Source of the DNA: Parcubacteria group bacterium GW2011_GWC1_45_14
Lineage (GTDB): Bacteria > Patescibacteriota > Minisyncoccia > Moranbacterales > GWC2-37-73
NCBI GenBank assembly: GCA_001001345.1
Contig: LCKI01000004.1
Coordinates: forward strand, 1-46,983
Reading direction: 5' to 3'
DNA length: 46,983 nt
Both the position numbers and the translations under genes were made by a program. Positions within the stretch are counted from its first letter, which is position 1; each line of letters opens with the position of its first letter. The notes beneath the pieces are model-generated. The model was not told the DNA's origin. It ran no database searches and was given only the letters and a program-made list of their open reading frames with translations. Positions 31,282 through 38,687 of the stretch are shown in pieces.

Positions 31282-33357
31282 CTAAAGACCGATTGACTTC
31301 TTATAAGCGTCCCATTCCTTCTTCGACCAACCTTTGGGCCTCTTGTCATTTATGATATTCTTCTTGTGTTTGACCCCGGACGGGAGCGAAGCCTCCAGAA
31401 CATCCTTGTCCGAACCTTTATCTATATTTTTCACCGCCTCTTTGGCGACCGGAGTATAGGCTATAAAGCTTTCTTCCGGAACGCTTTCAAGAGCCTTGAC
31501 CATGAAGCTATGCCAAATAGGAGCGGCCACGAAAACTCCGTCCGCACCTCCCTTCATGGGAGCGTTGTTATTGTTTCCAGTCCAGACTCCGACCGCTAAC
31601 GACGGCACGAACCCTACGGTCCAGGCGTCGCGGAACTCCTGCGTCGTTCCGGTTTTGGCCGCCACCTTTCTTCCCTCGATAAACACCGGGCTTCTTGGTC
31701 CGAAAACTGGGGTCCTGGCGTCGTTGTCGGAAAGAATGGAGCTTACCTTCCTGGCCACTTCTGCGTCGATGACCCTTTTTCCGTTGGCGGGATCATTTGC
31801 ATAATCGATCGTTCCGTCGCTATTAATGACCTTGTTTATCGAGGTCGTTGTCTGCCTCACTCCGTCGTTGGCAAATACCGCATATGCCCCGGTTTCCTTG
31901 AGCAAAGTCACTTCCGCGCCTCCTATAGCCAGGGAAAGTCCGTATCGCTGCCTTTGAGTGAACGTGTCGATGCCCAATCTTTCAGCCATGTTGATGGCGT
32001 TGTCGATGCCCACATAATTGAGAGTTTTCACCGCAGGGATGTTAAGGGACATCGCCAGGGCCTGGCGCATAGAAACGTTTCCCCTGAAAGTCCCGCTGTA
32101 GTTCCTTGGTATGTAATCCCGGCCAGAGCCGTCCGGACCGAAATTCGTCCTGGCATCGGTAATCCTGGTTTCCGGCTGCAAGCCTTTCTCGAAAGCTGTC
32201 GCATAAATTATGGGCTTGATCGAAGATCCCGGTTGCCTGAGGCTCGTCGTCACATTGACCTGCCCGTCGATATCGGTCGCGAAATAATCCTTGCTTCCGA
32301 CCATGGCCAAAATGCTTCCGGTTTTCGGATCGACCGCCACCAGGGCGGCGTTGGATCCTCCGTATTTTTTAACATTGTTATTCACTCCGTCTTCGATTAT
32401 CCGCTCTCCGAGTTTTTGAAGGTCATAATCTAACGTGGTTATCACGTCGAACCCGGCCGCATCAAGGACATCCCTTCCGTATCTTTGCTCTAATTCCTCC
32501 ATCACATAGAAAACGAAATGAGGGGCCTCTATTTTGCTTTTAAAATCCTGCACTTTAGCCAGGGTGTTTTCCTTTTTAGCCTCGAGCGCCTCTTCCTTGG
32601 TTATGAGTCCCAAATCGGCCGCTCTCTGGATTACGGCCTGTTGCCTGAGCAGGAGCTCGCTCCTGTGGCTTCCGTAAGGAGAATAATAGGTCGGAGCCTT
32701 GGGAAGAGCTGCCAAGAGGGCCGCCTCATCCAAGGCCAACTCACCGGCGCTTTTTCCGAAATAGATCTGTGCGGCCTTTTCAGCCCCATAAGCATTAGCT
32801 CCGTAGGGCACAGTATTGAGGTAATAATCCAAAATATCCTGCTTGCTGTTGCTCCTTTCGATCTTTATCGCAATTAGAAGCTCTTTGACCTTTCTCTTGA
32901 TGGTCTTCTCTCTCGTCAGATAGACGTTTCTAGCCAACTGCTGGGTGATTGTCGAGCCTCCCTGGGAGATGTGATCGTTTTGCAAATTGACTTTTAGCGC
33001 CCTGAAGATGGATTTCACATCGAAACCGTTATGGGAATAAAACGCATCGTCTTCCGCGGCGACCGTAACCTTTCTTAAGTTATCAGAAATGCCTTCATGC
33101 GGCACGACTTTCCTATTTTCCTCCCCGTGCATTTCATAAAGGATATGCTGTCCCGTCTTGTCGTATAAAGTGGTTGTCTGCGCCGGACTCCAATTCGCCT
33201 TAAGATCTCCGCTTGGAACGGTCGTAAACAGGAAAAACAAAGCCCCGATAAAGCCTATGGTCAAAATTACCATCGCATCGAATATACCCAACAGGACCTG
33301 CTTGAGCATGAATCCTTTCTTGAATCCGGACCTATTTTTTATTGCCTGATTTGACAT
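31282..33357 (-). CDS. Class A penicillin-binding protein (PBP1A-like)
   Basis: 691 aa bifunctional peptidoglycan synthase. A single TM lies at about residues 25-46. The glycosyltransferase domain has the catalytic Glu in AAEDDAFYSHNGFD (about 102), then GGSTITQQLARN and KRKVKELLIAIKIE. The transpeptidase domain has SSIK (Ser 378 in RQPGSSIKPIIYA), SLN (about 437-439) and KTG (about 568-570, AAKTGTTQEFRDAW). The basic C-terminal tail ends WDAYKKSIGL. All key residues are present, so it should be active. It is monocistronic with its own terminator. No SD precedes the ATG. Confidence 0.96.
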   Translation of the reverse strand: MSNQAIKNRSGFKKGFMLKQVLLGIFDAMVILTIGFIGALFFLFTTVPSGDLKANWSPAQTTTLYDKTGQHILYEMHGEENRKVVPHEGISDNLRKVTVAAEDDAFYSHNGFDVKSIFRALKVNLQNDHISQGGSTITQQLARNVYLTREKTIKRKVKELLIAIKIERSNSKQDILDYYLNTVPYGANAYGAEKAAQIYFGKSAGELALDEAALLAALPKAPTYYSPYGSHRSELLLRQQAVIQRAADLGLITKEEALEAKKENTLAKVQDFKSKIEAPHFVFYVMEELEQRYGRDVLDAAGFDVITTLDYDLQKLGERIIEDGVNNNVKKYGGSNAALVAVDPKTGSILAMVGSKDYFATDIDGQVNVTTSLRQPGSSIKPIIYATAFEKGLQPETRITDARTNFGPDGSGRDYIPRNYSGTFRGNVSMRQALAMSLNIPAVKTLNYVGIDNAINMAERLGIDTFTQRQRYGLSLAIGGAEVTLLKETGAYAVFANDGVRQTTTSINKVINSDGTIDYANDPANGKRVIDAEVARKVSSILSDNDARTPVFGPRSPVFIEGRKVAAKTGTTQEFRDAWTVGFVPSLAVGVWTGNNNNAPMKGGADGVFVAAPIWHSFMVKALESVPEESFIAYTPVAKEAVKNIDKGSDKDVLEASLPSGVKHKKNIINDKRPKGWSKKEWDAYKKSIGL

Positions 33358-33642
33358 GCATTTGGGATATGAACAAAGGGAGTTTGAAAACCCCGCCGTC
33401 TAAAGATCGGGTTTTCTTAAAAATAACTCCTCCCTGACAAAAAATAAAATAAATCGAGGGTTAACTCCTTATGTTTAGTACATCGAAATAGGAGAATTTC
33501 TTGCTTATTCCGGATGAATTTTCGATGAATTTTCAATGCCGGTTTTACATTTTAGCACATATTGCCGAATTGGCCACAAAATCACCCCCTGATCCGCAAT
33601 AAAAGCTTTTTCCGGCACTTCGCCACATTCTCAAGAAAACTC
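33358..33642. other. Structured leader region upstream of PBP1A
   Basis: No gene is seen. A nested stem at 33378-33434 pairs GGGAGTT with AACTCC-T-CCC and, inside it, AAAACCC with GGGTTTT. The rest holds two GATGAATTTTC repeats (near 33511-33533) and AT-rich DNA that may carry the PBP promoter, although I cannot place one. Confidence 0.5.
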
Positions 33643-33671
33643 TTGCATTTTTCCCCATACCGACATATACT
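33643..33671 (+). promoter_or_regulatory. Promoter of plus-strand orphan gene 1
   Basis: TTGCAT, 17-bp spacer, TATACT, giving a leader of about 47 nt before the ATG. Confidence 0.8.
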
Positions 33672-33724
33672 TTCCAAAAATCACACGAGGCGCAAAAACA
33701 TCCCATATCGCAAGGAGGACAAAC

Positions 33725-34033
33725 ATGCTGGAGCTGACAGATTTATTAATCGTGATCGTCTTGGTCGCTACGATGTTCATTGGATCTGTGGGTGGCTGGG
33801 TTGTTTCCCAGGACGCCTACGGTGGCCGTAGGAAAAGATTCTATGCCCAAAAGGAATTCCTTCTGCGCATAGCTTTTTCAACAGTACTTTTTTTTCTCGG
33901 TTTTCTCGCATTGATAGGACTTATCTATCTGGCTACGCCCATCGAGCCGGAGCGCCCTTTCCAAGGCGCAGCCGTGGCCTCAGTCATGGCCATCGCCTCA
34001 ATCATCATGATGTCCTTCAGGAGAGAAAGATAG
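33725..34033 (+). CDS. Orphan gene 1: small membrane protein with strong SD
   Basis: 102 aa, unrecognised. Three hydrophobic segments are seen: DLLIVIVLVATMFIGSVGGWVV (about 6-27), LRIAFSTVLFFLGFLALIGLIYLA (about 47-70) and AAVASVMAIASIIMMSF (about 82-98), separated by a basic loop (GGRRKRFYAQKE). AAGGAGG lies 6 nt before the ATG. It is a single-gene unit with its own promoter (33643-33671) and terminator (34064-34097), on the strand opposite to its neighbours PBP1A and typA. I cannot name a function; it may be a small envelope protein. Confidence 0.8.
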   Translation: MLELTDLLIVIVLVATMFIGSVGGWVVSQDAYGGRRKRFYAQKEFLLRIAFSTVLFFLGFLALIGLIYLATPIEPERPFQGAAVASVMAIASIIMMSFRRER

Positions 34034-34063
34034 AAGGAGAACTCTCCCAAAAAATAAAAAACA

Positions 34064-34097
34064 CCCCTCCGCATTTTTGCGAGAGGGGCGTTTTTTT
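34064..34097 (+). terminator. Terminator of orphan gene 1
   Basis: CCCCTC / GAGGGG stem with an inner CGC/GCG pair set, followed by seven T. It also lies 17 bp after the convergent typA stop. Confidence 0.88.
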
Positions 34098-34113
34098 CTA
34101 TTGAAGATGTCTC

Positions 34114-35904
34114 TTATTTCTTGTTCCGGTGGGCCTTGATCCTATCAGCTTCCTTAAGGAATTGCTTTCGGAGCCTCACGCTCTGCGGCGTGACTTCCAG
34201 ATATTCATCCTCGTTCATTATTTCCAAACCTCTTTCAATCGAAAGCTCGAAAGGAGGCGTAAGCTGGATAGCGTCGTCAGTTCCGGATGAACGCATGTTC
34301 GTAAGCTGTTTTCCTTTGATCGGGTTGACTGACATCTCCTCTCCCTTGGAAACGTTTCCGATCACCATTCCTTCGTAAACTTCGGTGGCCGGAGAGATAT
34401 AAAGCACACCCCTTTCCTGAAGGTTGGCCAAAGAAAATCCGAGCGCCTTTCCGGCGATCATGGAGATCATCGATCCGACTGCGCGCCTCCTGATGTCACC
34501 GACATACGGCTTGAAGCCGATCACGCGAGAAGAAAAAATCCCCTCACCTTTGGTGTCCACCACGAACTGTCCTCGGAATCCCAAGATTCCCCTGGTCGGA
34601 ACTTCGAAGAGGAGCCTGGTCTGGCTTCCATGCACCTGCATATCAGTCATGATACCCTTCCTTTTGCCCATGCTCTCAATGACCGATCCAGCAAGTTCGC
34701 TTGGAACGTCGATAGTCGCTTCCTCAAAAGGTTCGGATTTCACTCCGTCAATGTCCTTGATGATAACTTGCGGCTGGGAAACCTGGATTTCGAAACCTTC
34801 ACGGCGCATGTTCTCCAAAAGAACGGCAACATGGAGCTCCCCTCTTCCATAAACCGTGTAATATTCTGCTGAAGAAAAATCTATCTTGAGACCCACGTTC
34901 ACTTCCAACTCTTTCACCAATCTTTCCCGGATTTGCTTGCTGGTCACTAGCTTTCCTTCGCGTCCAGCGAACGGAGAGTCATTGACCATGAAACGCAAAG
35001 AAATCGTCGGCTCATCGATAGTGATGGCCGGGAGCGCTTCCTGCGCTTCATTCTCGCAAATCGTTTCTCCGATATCTATCTTAGGGAATCCCGCCACCAT
35101 GGCAATGTCCCCAGCATAAGCTTCCTGCACTTCCTCGCGGACTGTTCCTTTGAAAGTATATAGTTTGCTTACCCTCGATTTTTCAATAGTGCCGTCCATT
35201 TTCTTAAGAATGTATGTCTGTCCCATTTTGATAGTTCCCTCATGAATTCTTCCAACCGCCAATCTTCCCAAGAAATTGTCATACCCAAGATTGAAAGGCT
35301 GCATGCGCAATGCTACTTCCTTGTCGGCTTTGGCCGGCTTCACCTTCAAGAGGATCATATCCAAAAGAGGCTCCAAATTGTCGGATTCGTCAGTGAGATG
35401 CTCCTTGGCAATTCCCGCCCTTCCGATCGCATACATCGTCGTGAAATCAAGCTGCTCGTCGCTGGCGCCCAAATCTAAGAAAAGCTCGTACACCTGCTCT
35501 TGCACGAGATCGGGATTGGCGGCCGGTTTGTCAATTTTGTTGATGACCACGATCGGTTTAAGTCCCAGCTCCAAAGATTTTTTCAAAACGAATCTGGTCT
35601 GCGGCATCGGACCTTCCTGCGCGTCCACAATGAGGAGCACGCTGTCGATCGAACGCAAAACGCGCTCAACCTCTGATCCGAAGTCGGCATGTCCCGGCGT
35701 GTCCACGATGTTTATCTTCGTGTCGCGATATATGACGGAAGTGTTCTTGGCATAAATCGTAATGCCTCGCTCCTTTTCAAGGGCGTTATTATCCATCGAG
35801 GTGCTTTCGTCGCTGACCATTCCGGTCTGGCGCATGATCGCGTCCGTGAGTGTGGTTTTTCCATGATCCACGTGGGCGATTATGGCGATATTCCTGATTT
35901 CCAT
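34114..35904 (-). CDS. typA: GTP-binding protein TypA/BipA
   Basis: 596-aa translational GTPase related to EF-G and LepA, acting on ribosome assembly and stress growth. G1 is AHVDHGKTTLTD (about residues 10-21), the switch I region contains KERGITIYAKN, G3 is DTPGHADFG and G4 is NKIDKP. Domain II has NLGYDNFLGRLAVGRIHEG, and the BipA-specific C-terminal part includes GRGELHVAVLLENMRREGFE and the basic tail. Full length. The ATG at 35904 has no SD. The inverted-word repeat at 35916-36011 abuts its start. Confidence 0.97.
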   Translation of the reverse strand: MEIRNIAIIAHVDHGKTTLTDAIMRQTGMVSDESTSMDNNALEKERGITIYAKNTSVIYRDTKINIVDTPGHADFGSEVERVLRSIDSVLLIVDAQEGPMPQTRFVLKKSLELGLKPIVVINKIDKPAANPDLVQEQVYELFLDLGASDEQLDFTTMYAIGRAGIAKEHLTDESDNLEPLLDMILLKVKPAKADKEVALRMQPFNLGYDNFLGRLAVGRIHEGTIKMGQTYILKKMDGTIEKSRVSKLYTFKGTVREEVQEAYAGDIAMVAGFPKIDIGETICENEAQEALPAITIDEPTISLRFMVNDSPFAGREGKLVTSKQIRERLVKELEVNVGLKIDFSSAEYYTVYGRGELHVAVLLENMRREGFEIQVSQPQVIIKDIDGVKSEPFEEATIDVPSELAGSVIESMGKRKGIMTDMQVHGSQTRLLFEVPTRGILGFRGQFVVDTKGEGIFSSRVIGFKPYVGDIRRRAVGSMISMIAGKALGFSLANLQERGVLYISPATEVYEGMVIGNVSKGEEMSVNPIKGKQLTNMRSSGTDDAIQLTPPFELSIERGLEIMNEDEYLEVTPQSVRLRKQFLKEADRIKAHRNKK

Positions 35905-35915
35905 AAATTTATATT

Positions 35916-36011
35916 CTACGAATTACGAATTTTACGAAACTACGAAACGGCATTCTATAATGAAACGGATATCCATAGGATTCGTACATTCGTAAAATTC
36001 GTACTTCGTAG
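35916..36011. repeat. Inverted TACGAAT-word repeat, copy 2
   Basis: CTACGAATTACGAATTTTAC with following GAA words on the left, and the inverted series ending TTCGTAG on the right, pair over 22 of 23 bases and partly beyond. It shares arms with 5674-5798, but the spacer has no terminator. It lies in the typA leader. Confidence 0.8.
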
Positions 36012-36282
36012 TGAAAACAAAAACCGCCCCGAGGGCGAAGCTATCTATAAGCTATAGAAAAGTATATCAGGAATGCTACGGAAAGTCAATAAATTTGCTA
36101 TGCGGCATATTGCACAAAAAAAGTCCCCGCTAAATATTGCACTGCCGGCCATATTTTGATACAATTACCCTATACTAGACCATCGTTCTTTAACCCGGGC
36201 GACCGCTTCCTGCGCCGCAAAAGAAAGGAGCAGATCCGAAAAGGAAGATCGCAGTTAACCCTTGCAAGGAAAGGAGGTCCGC
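36012..36282. other. Upstream region of orphan gene 2
   Basis: Together with 35916-36011 this forms a 378-bp gap between divergent genes. It holds the plus-strand promoter at 36137-36165 and a purine-rich leader with several AAGGAG-like words before the true SD. No gene is evident. A 12-base fragment, GCACTGCCGGCC, matches the MITE core but nothing else of it is present. Confidence 0.6.
36137..36165 (+). promoter_or_regulatory. Promoter of orphan gene 2
   Basis: TTGCAC, 17-bp spacer, TACAAT. The leader would be about 110 nt. Confidence 0.8.
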
Positions 36283-36720
36283 TTGAGAAAAATACTGGCA
36301 ACGTTTTTTTCCGTAGCAATCCTTTTGGCGATCGCGCTTCCCCCTCCGGCCCTGGCGCACCACGAGGAAATGACCGAAAAGGGCGCGGCCATCCAAACTC
36401 AGGCAATCGACGAAGAAGGCAGCTTCCTGGCCATCACCGCCAGCATAACCGCTGCCTGCACCTATGAAAAAGGTGTGTTCGTCTGCACGGCCGAGCGCCC
36501 AAGGAGCGAGGGAATTGCCATCGATTCCTACGCCTATCTCAGGCGCCAAGATTCCGGCAATCTGATCGGAAACTTCGGGAGGGTGAGCAGAGCCGAGCTT
36601 GTATTCGCTTCGGCAAATGGCCTTTCTGGCAAATCGATCGGACCGGCAATCGCCCAACGGAGGATAGGTAGCGGGGACATTGTCCTTGCGCGCACCTTCA
36701 CCGATCCCATCGAAGCCTGA
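36283..36720 (+). CDS. Orphan gene 2: secreted protein with strong SD
   Basis: 145 aa, unrecognised. I start at a TTG at 36283 because AAGGAGG lies 5 nt upstream and the product then has a textbook signal peptide, MRKILATFFSVAILLAIAL followed by PPPALA and cleavage before HHEEMTEK. The track start at 36262 is upstream of the SD. The mature part has two Cys about 10 apart (AACTYEKGVFVCTAERP), compatible with a disulfide, and alternating strands suggesting a small beta domain. Promoter and terminator are its own. It sits between typA and engB on the opposite strand. Confidence 0.78.
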   Translation: MRKILATFFSVAILLAIALPPPALAHHEEMTEKGAAIQTQAIDEEGSFLAITASITAACTYEKGVFVCTAERPRSEGIAIDSYAYLRRQDSGNLIGNFGRVSRAELVFASANGLSGKSIGPAIAQRRIGSGDIVLARTFTDPIEA

Positions 36721-36758
36721 TCAAAAGAAAATCGCCCGATCGCAGGCCCATGTCGAAC

Positions 36759-36796
36759 AAAGACCCCCGGAGGAAAATCTCTCGGGGGTCTTTTAA
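36759..36796. terminator. Terminator between orphan gene 2 and engB
   Basis: Perfect 11-bp stem AAAGACCCCCG / CGGGGGTCTTT, with T-runs usable in both directions for the convergent genes. Confidence 0.9.
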
Positions 36797-36818
36797 ATTC
36801 CATATTCCATTATTCTCG

Positions 36819-37391
36819 TTATCCGAATATTTCTTCCAGGAGTCTTTCTTTTCCCTTACCTGTCTTGGCTGAATAGAAAAATATCTTGTGGTTGGAAAAT
36901 TTTTCCTCAAGAATCTTCGTTGCTTTGGCCGCTTCCTTTTGATTGAGTTTGTCTGCCTTATTGGCGACCACGACAAAGTCATGTCCGCTTTCCACTAAAA
37001 GGTCTGCCATCTCCAGGTCGAATTGTTTCGGTCCCGCCTGAGCGTCGACGATCAAGACTACTTTTTTCAAATTAGCCTCGGACTTTTCGAGATACCACAT
37101 GATCATCTTTCTCATCTTCTCCGCGTGGCTGGCGGAAAGCTTGGCATAGCCGTATCCCGGAAGGTCGACGAAATAAACCTTCTCCTCGATGAGAAAAAAG
37201 TTTATCTCCTTGGTCCGGCCCGGCGTGGAGCTGGATTTGACCAGATTCCTCATCCCGACCAAAGAATTGATCATGGATGATTTCCCCACATTGGACCTGC
37301 CCACGAAAGCGATCTGAGGGATCTCTTCCTGAAGGATAGGGTCCGTGCCGACGATTCCCTTTATGAATTGTGCTGATTTTATCGGTTCCAT
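36819..37391 (-). CDS. engB: Ribosome-biogenesis GTPase EngB/YsxC
   Basis: About 190 aa from the ATG at 37391 (MEPIKSAQFIKG), preferred over the track start at 37418, which adds MAFIVYASF. G1 is GRSNVGKSSMINSLVG, G2 is the STPGRTKEINFF region, G3 is DLPGYGYAK, G4 is NKADKLNQ and G5 is FYSAKTGKGKERL. The protein is needed for 50S subunit assembly. It has family-typical length. It lies between orphan genes 2 and 3 on the opposite strand. Confidence 0.96.
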   Translation of the reverse strand: MEPIKSAQFIKGIVGTDPILQEEIPQIAFVGRSNVGKSSMINSLVGMRNLVKSSSTPGRTKEINFFLIEEKVYFVDLPGYGYAKLSASHAEKMRKMIMWYLEKSEANLKKVVLIVDAQAGPKQFDLEMADLLVESGHDFVVVANKADKLNQKEAAKATKILEEKFSNHKIFFYSAKTGKGKERLLEEIFG

Positions 37392-37480
37392 AAAGGAAGC
37401 ATAGACAATAAAAGCCATATGGGCAAGTAAACTGAAATTCCAATCTCAAAACAGCTATCGGAAATCCACCATGCAAACCC

Positions 37481-37509
37481 TGGACAAATTACAAATTATA
37501 TGCCATAAT
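37481..37509 (+). promoter_or_regulatory. Promoter of orphan genes 3 and 4
   Basis: TGGACA, 17-bp spacer, CATAAT. The leader of about 90 nt contains dispersed repeat R3 (37536-37582). Confidence 0.65.
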
Positions 37510-37535
37510 CATATGAATCTGGAAAATAGCCCTTT

Positions 37536-37582
37536 GAAAAATAAATCAGTATTGACCAATTTTTTATCTGCGCTCGCTTGGC
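37536..37582 (+). repeat. Dispersed repeat R3, copy 2
   Basis: GAAAAATAAATCAGTATTGA and onward to CGCTCGCTTGGC, homologous to the minus-strand copy at 11231-11278. Here it lies inside the leader of orphan gene 3. Confidence 0.65.
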
Positions 37583-37608
37583 AATAAACGACCGAAAGGA
37601 GGTAGGCA

Positions 37609-37944
37609 GTGGACAGAAAATTCAAAAAAGGCGATTGGAAAAAAATGGAGGAGATCAAAGGCGAAGTCGGCCTGATCTTCCAGCCGGCAAAAGGCTCTTG
37701 CCCCAAGGATTTTCTCAATTACGTCATGACGCTTCTGGGGCCGGTGGCGCTCGGAGAAGCGCACCTGTTCGGGGAAAAATCTTTGCCCCTCTGGAGCGAG
37801 CTCCTGGTCAGGGAGATCCATCGCTTCAATGATTCAACCCGGGTGACCGTCGTCGGTTATCTGCAAGATCAACGGACCGTCGAGAAAAAAGGAAATCTTT
37901 ATCAATTTCCCCAAAGAGGAGACCGCCATGGAGCCAGGCGATAA
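37609..37944 (+). CDS. Orphan gene 3: small soluble protein with strong SD
   Basis: 111 aa, unrecognised. It starts at a GTG 6 nt after AAAGGAGGT. A basic N-terminus (MDRKFKKGDWKKMEEIKG) is followed by a mixed region (VGLIFQPAKGSCPKDFLNYV; LPLWSELLVREIHRF; VTVVGYLQDQRTVEKKGNLY), suggesting a compact alpha/beta or beta domain without membrane segments. Its last 17 bases overlap the start of orphan gene 4, so the two are translationally linked. The other overlapping frame, 37578-37832, begins before the SD and is rejected. Confidence 0.72.
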   Translation: MDRKFKKGDWKKMEEIKGEVGLIFQPAKGSCPKDFLNYVMTLLGPVALGEAHLFGEKSLPLWSELLVREIHRFNDSTRVTVVGYLQDQRTVEKKGNLYQFPQRGDRHGARR

Positions 37945-38188
37945 ATGCACCATCGAGCATGCCTCGGGACATGCCAGAAACGCGGTTTTGATACTGCGGG
38001 AAGGGATCCTAACGTCCTACCTGATGTTTTCCCCGGACCAGCAGGACCGCCTCCCCAAAACCCTGCGTCCCGAGGAAGCGTTCAGCATGACATCTCAAAG
38101 GCAGATCGAAATCTGCCAAGTCATGGGCTATGTAGGAAGAATGCTTCTTCCGGAAACAGAAGTGGAACTCTTCAAAATAATCTCCTGA
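37928..38188 (+). CDS. Orphan gene 4: small soluble protein, coupled to orphan 3
   Basis: 86 aa, unrecognised. GAGGAG lies 6 nt before the ATG at 37928, inside the end of orphan gene 3. The sequence MEPGDKCTIEHASGHARNAV leads to a short beta segment (LILREGILTSYLMFS) and a C-terminal helix (QIEICQVMGYVGRMLL). It has two Cys and no signal peptide. A terminator follows at 38213-38242, so genes 3 and 4 form a two-gene operon. Confidence 0.72.
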   Translation: MEPGDKCTIEHASGHARNAVLILREGILTSYLMFSPDQQDRLPKTLRPEEAFSMTSQRQIEICQVMGYVGRMLLPETEVELFKIIS

Positions 38189-38212
38189 AAATGAAAAATT
38201 TCAAAAAGAAAG

Positions 38213-38242
38213 CCCCGGCCCAACGAAGGTCGGGGTTTTTTT
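38213..38242 (+). terminator. Terminator of orphan genes 3-4
   Basis: CCCCGGCC / GGTCGGGG stem (one G-U pair), 7-nt loop and seven T. Confidence 0.9.
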
Positions 38243-38317
38243 ATTTTTCCGGAATTTAATATCCTGACGGATTGTATCAAAAATAAGGATCACCCAATGA
38301 AAAGGAGGTGATGACAA

Positions 38318-38614
38318 ATGTCCAAATACACCAAAGTCAGAGCTCTTTTGAAAATGTCCCGGATAATGGAAAGGCCGCTCATGCCGACGATCGGGCTTGT
38401 CACCATGGACGGAAGATTTTTTTCAATAGTCGAACCGATTCCGGGAACCGTGCGCTTCAGACAGAACGGACATGGGTTGGAAGGGATAGCCTTTGAGGCC
38501 TATGCCGATGGTGGCGGGCTATATGTTTTCGCCATAGGCAGACCTCCCGACTATGATGAGGGTTTCCATTCGATAGCCGTTCCGATCCAGGTCCAATCTC
38601 TTTTAGTTCATTAG
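38318..38614 (+). CDS. Orphan gene 5: small soluble protein with strong SD
   Basis: 98 aa, unrecognised. AAAGGAGGTG lies 9 nt before the ATG at 38318. A basic N-terminal helix (MSKYTKVRALLKMSRIMER) precedes short strands (IGLVTMDGRFFSIVEP; GTVRFRQNGHGLEGIAFEAY; GGGLYVFAIGRPPDYDEG; IAVPIQVQSLLV), consistent with a small beta-barrel-like domain. No TM is seen. The gene is followed by a terminator at 38644-38669. I could not place a clear promoter, so read-through from upstream is possible. Confidence 0.72.
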   Translation: MSKYTKVRALLKMSRIMERPLMPTIGLVTMDGRFFSIVEPIPGTVRFRQNGHGLEGIAFEAYADGGGLYVFAIGRPPDYDEGFHSIAVPIQVQSLLVH

Positions 38615-38643
38615 AGGACAGGCGCTGAAAGAGACTATCGCTT

Positions 38644-38669
38644 AGACAGGCCAAGCCTGTCTTTTTTTG
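38644..38669 (+). terminator. Terminator of orphan gene 5
   Basis: Perfect 8-bp stem AGACAGGC / GCCTGTCT, 3-nt loop and a T-run. It faces the stop of the convergent dehydrogenase gene 18 bp away. Confidence 0.9.
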
Positions 38670-38687
38670 AAAAAATTATGTGCCGCT

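Noticed and set aside
33378-33434. Riboswitch upstream of PBP1A
   Set aside because: A nested stem is present, but it matches no riboswitch consensus I know and has no terminator or anti-terminator partner that I can see.
36139-36150. Third copy of the MITE-like element
   Set aside because: Only 12 bases of the core match, and they lie within the spacer of a good promoter. No terminal repeats are present.
33643-38669. Prophage or plasmid fragment
   Set aside because: The small genes are individually promoted and terminated and interleaved with typA and engB. No phage structural, replication or integrase gene is recognisable.
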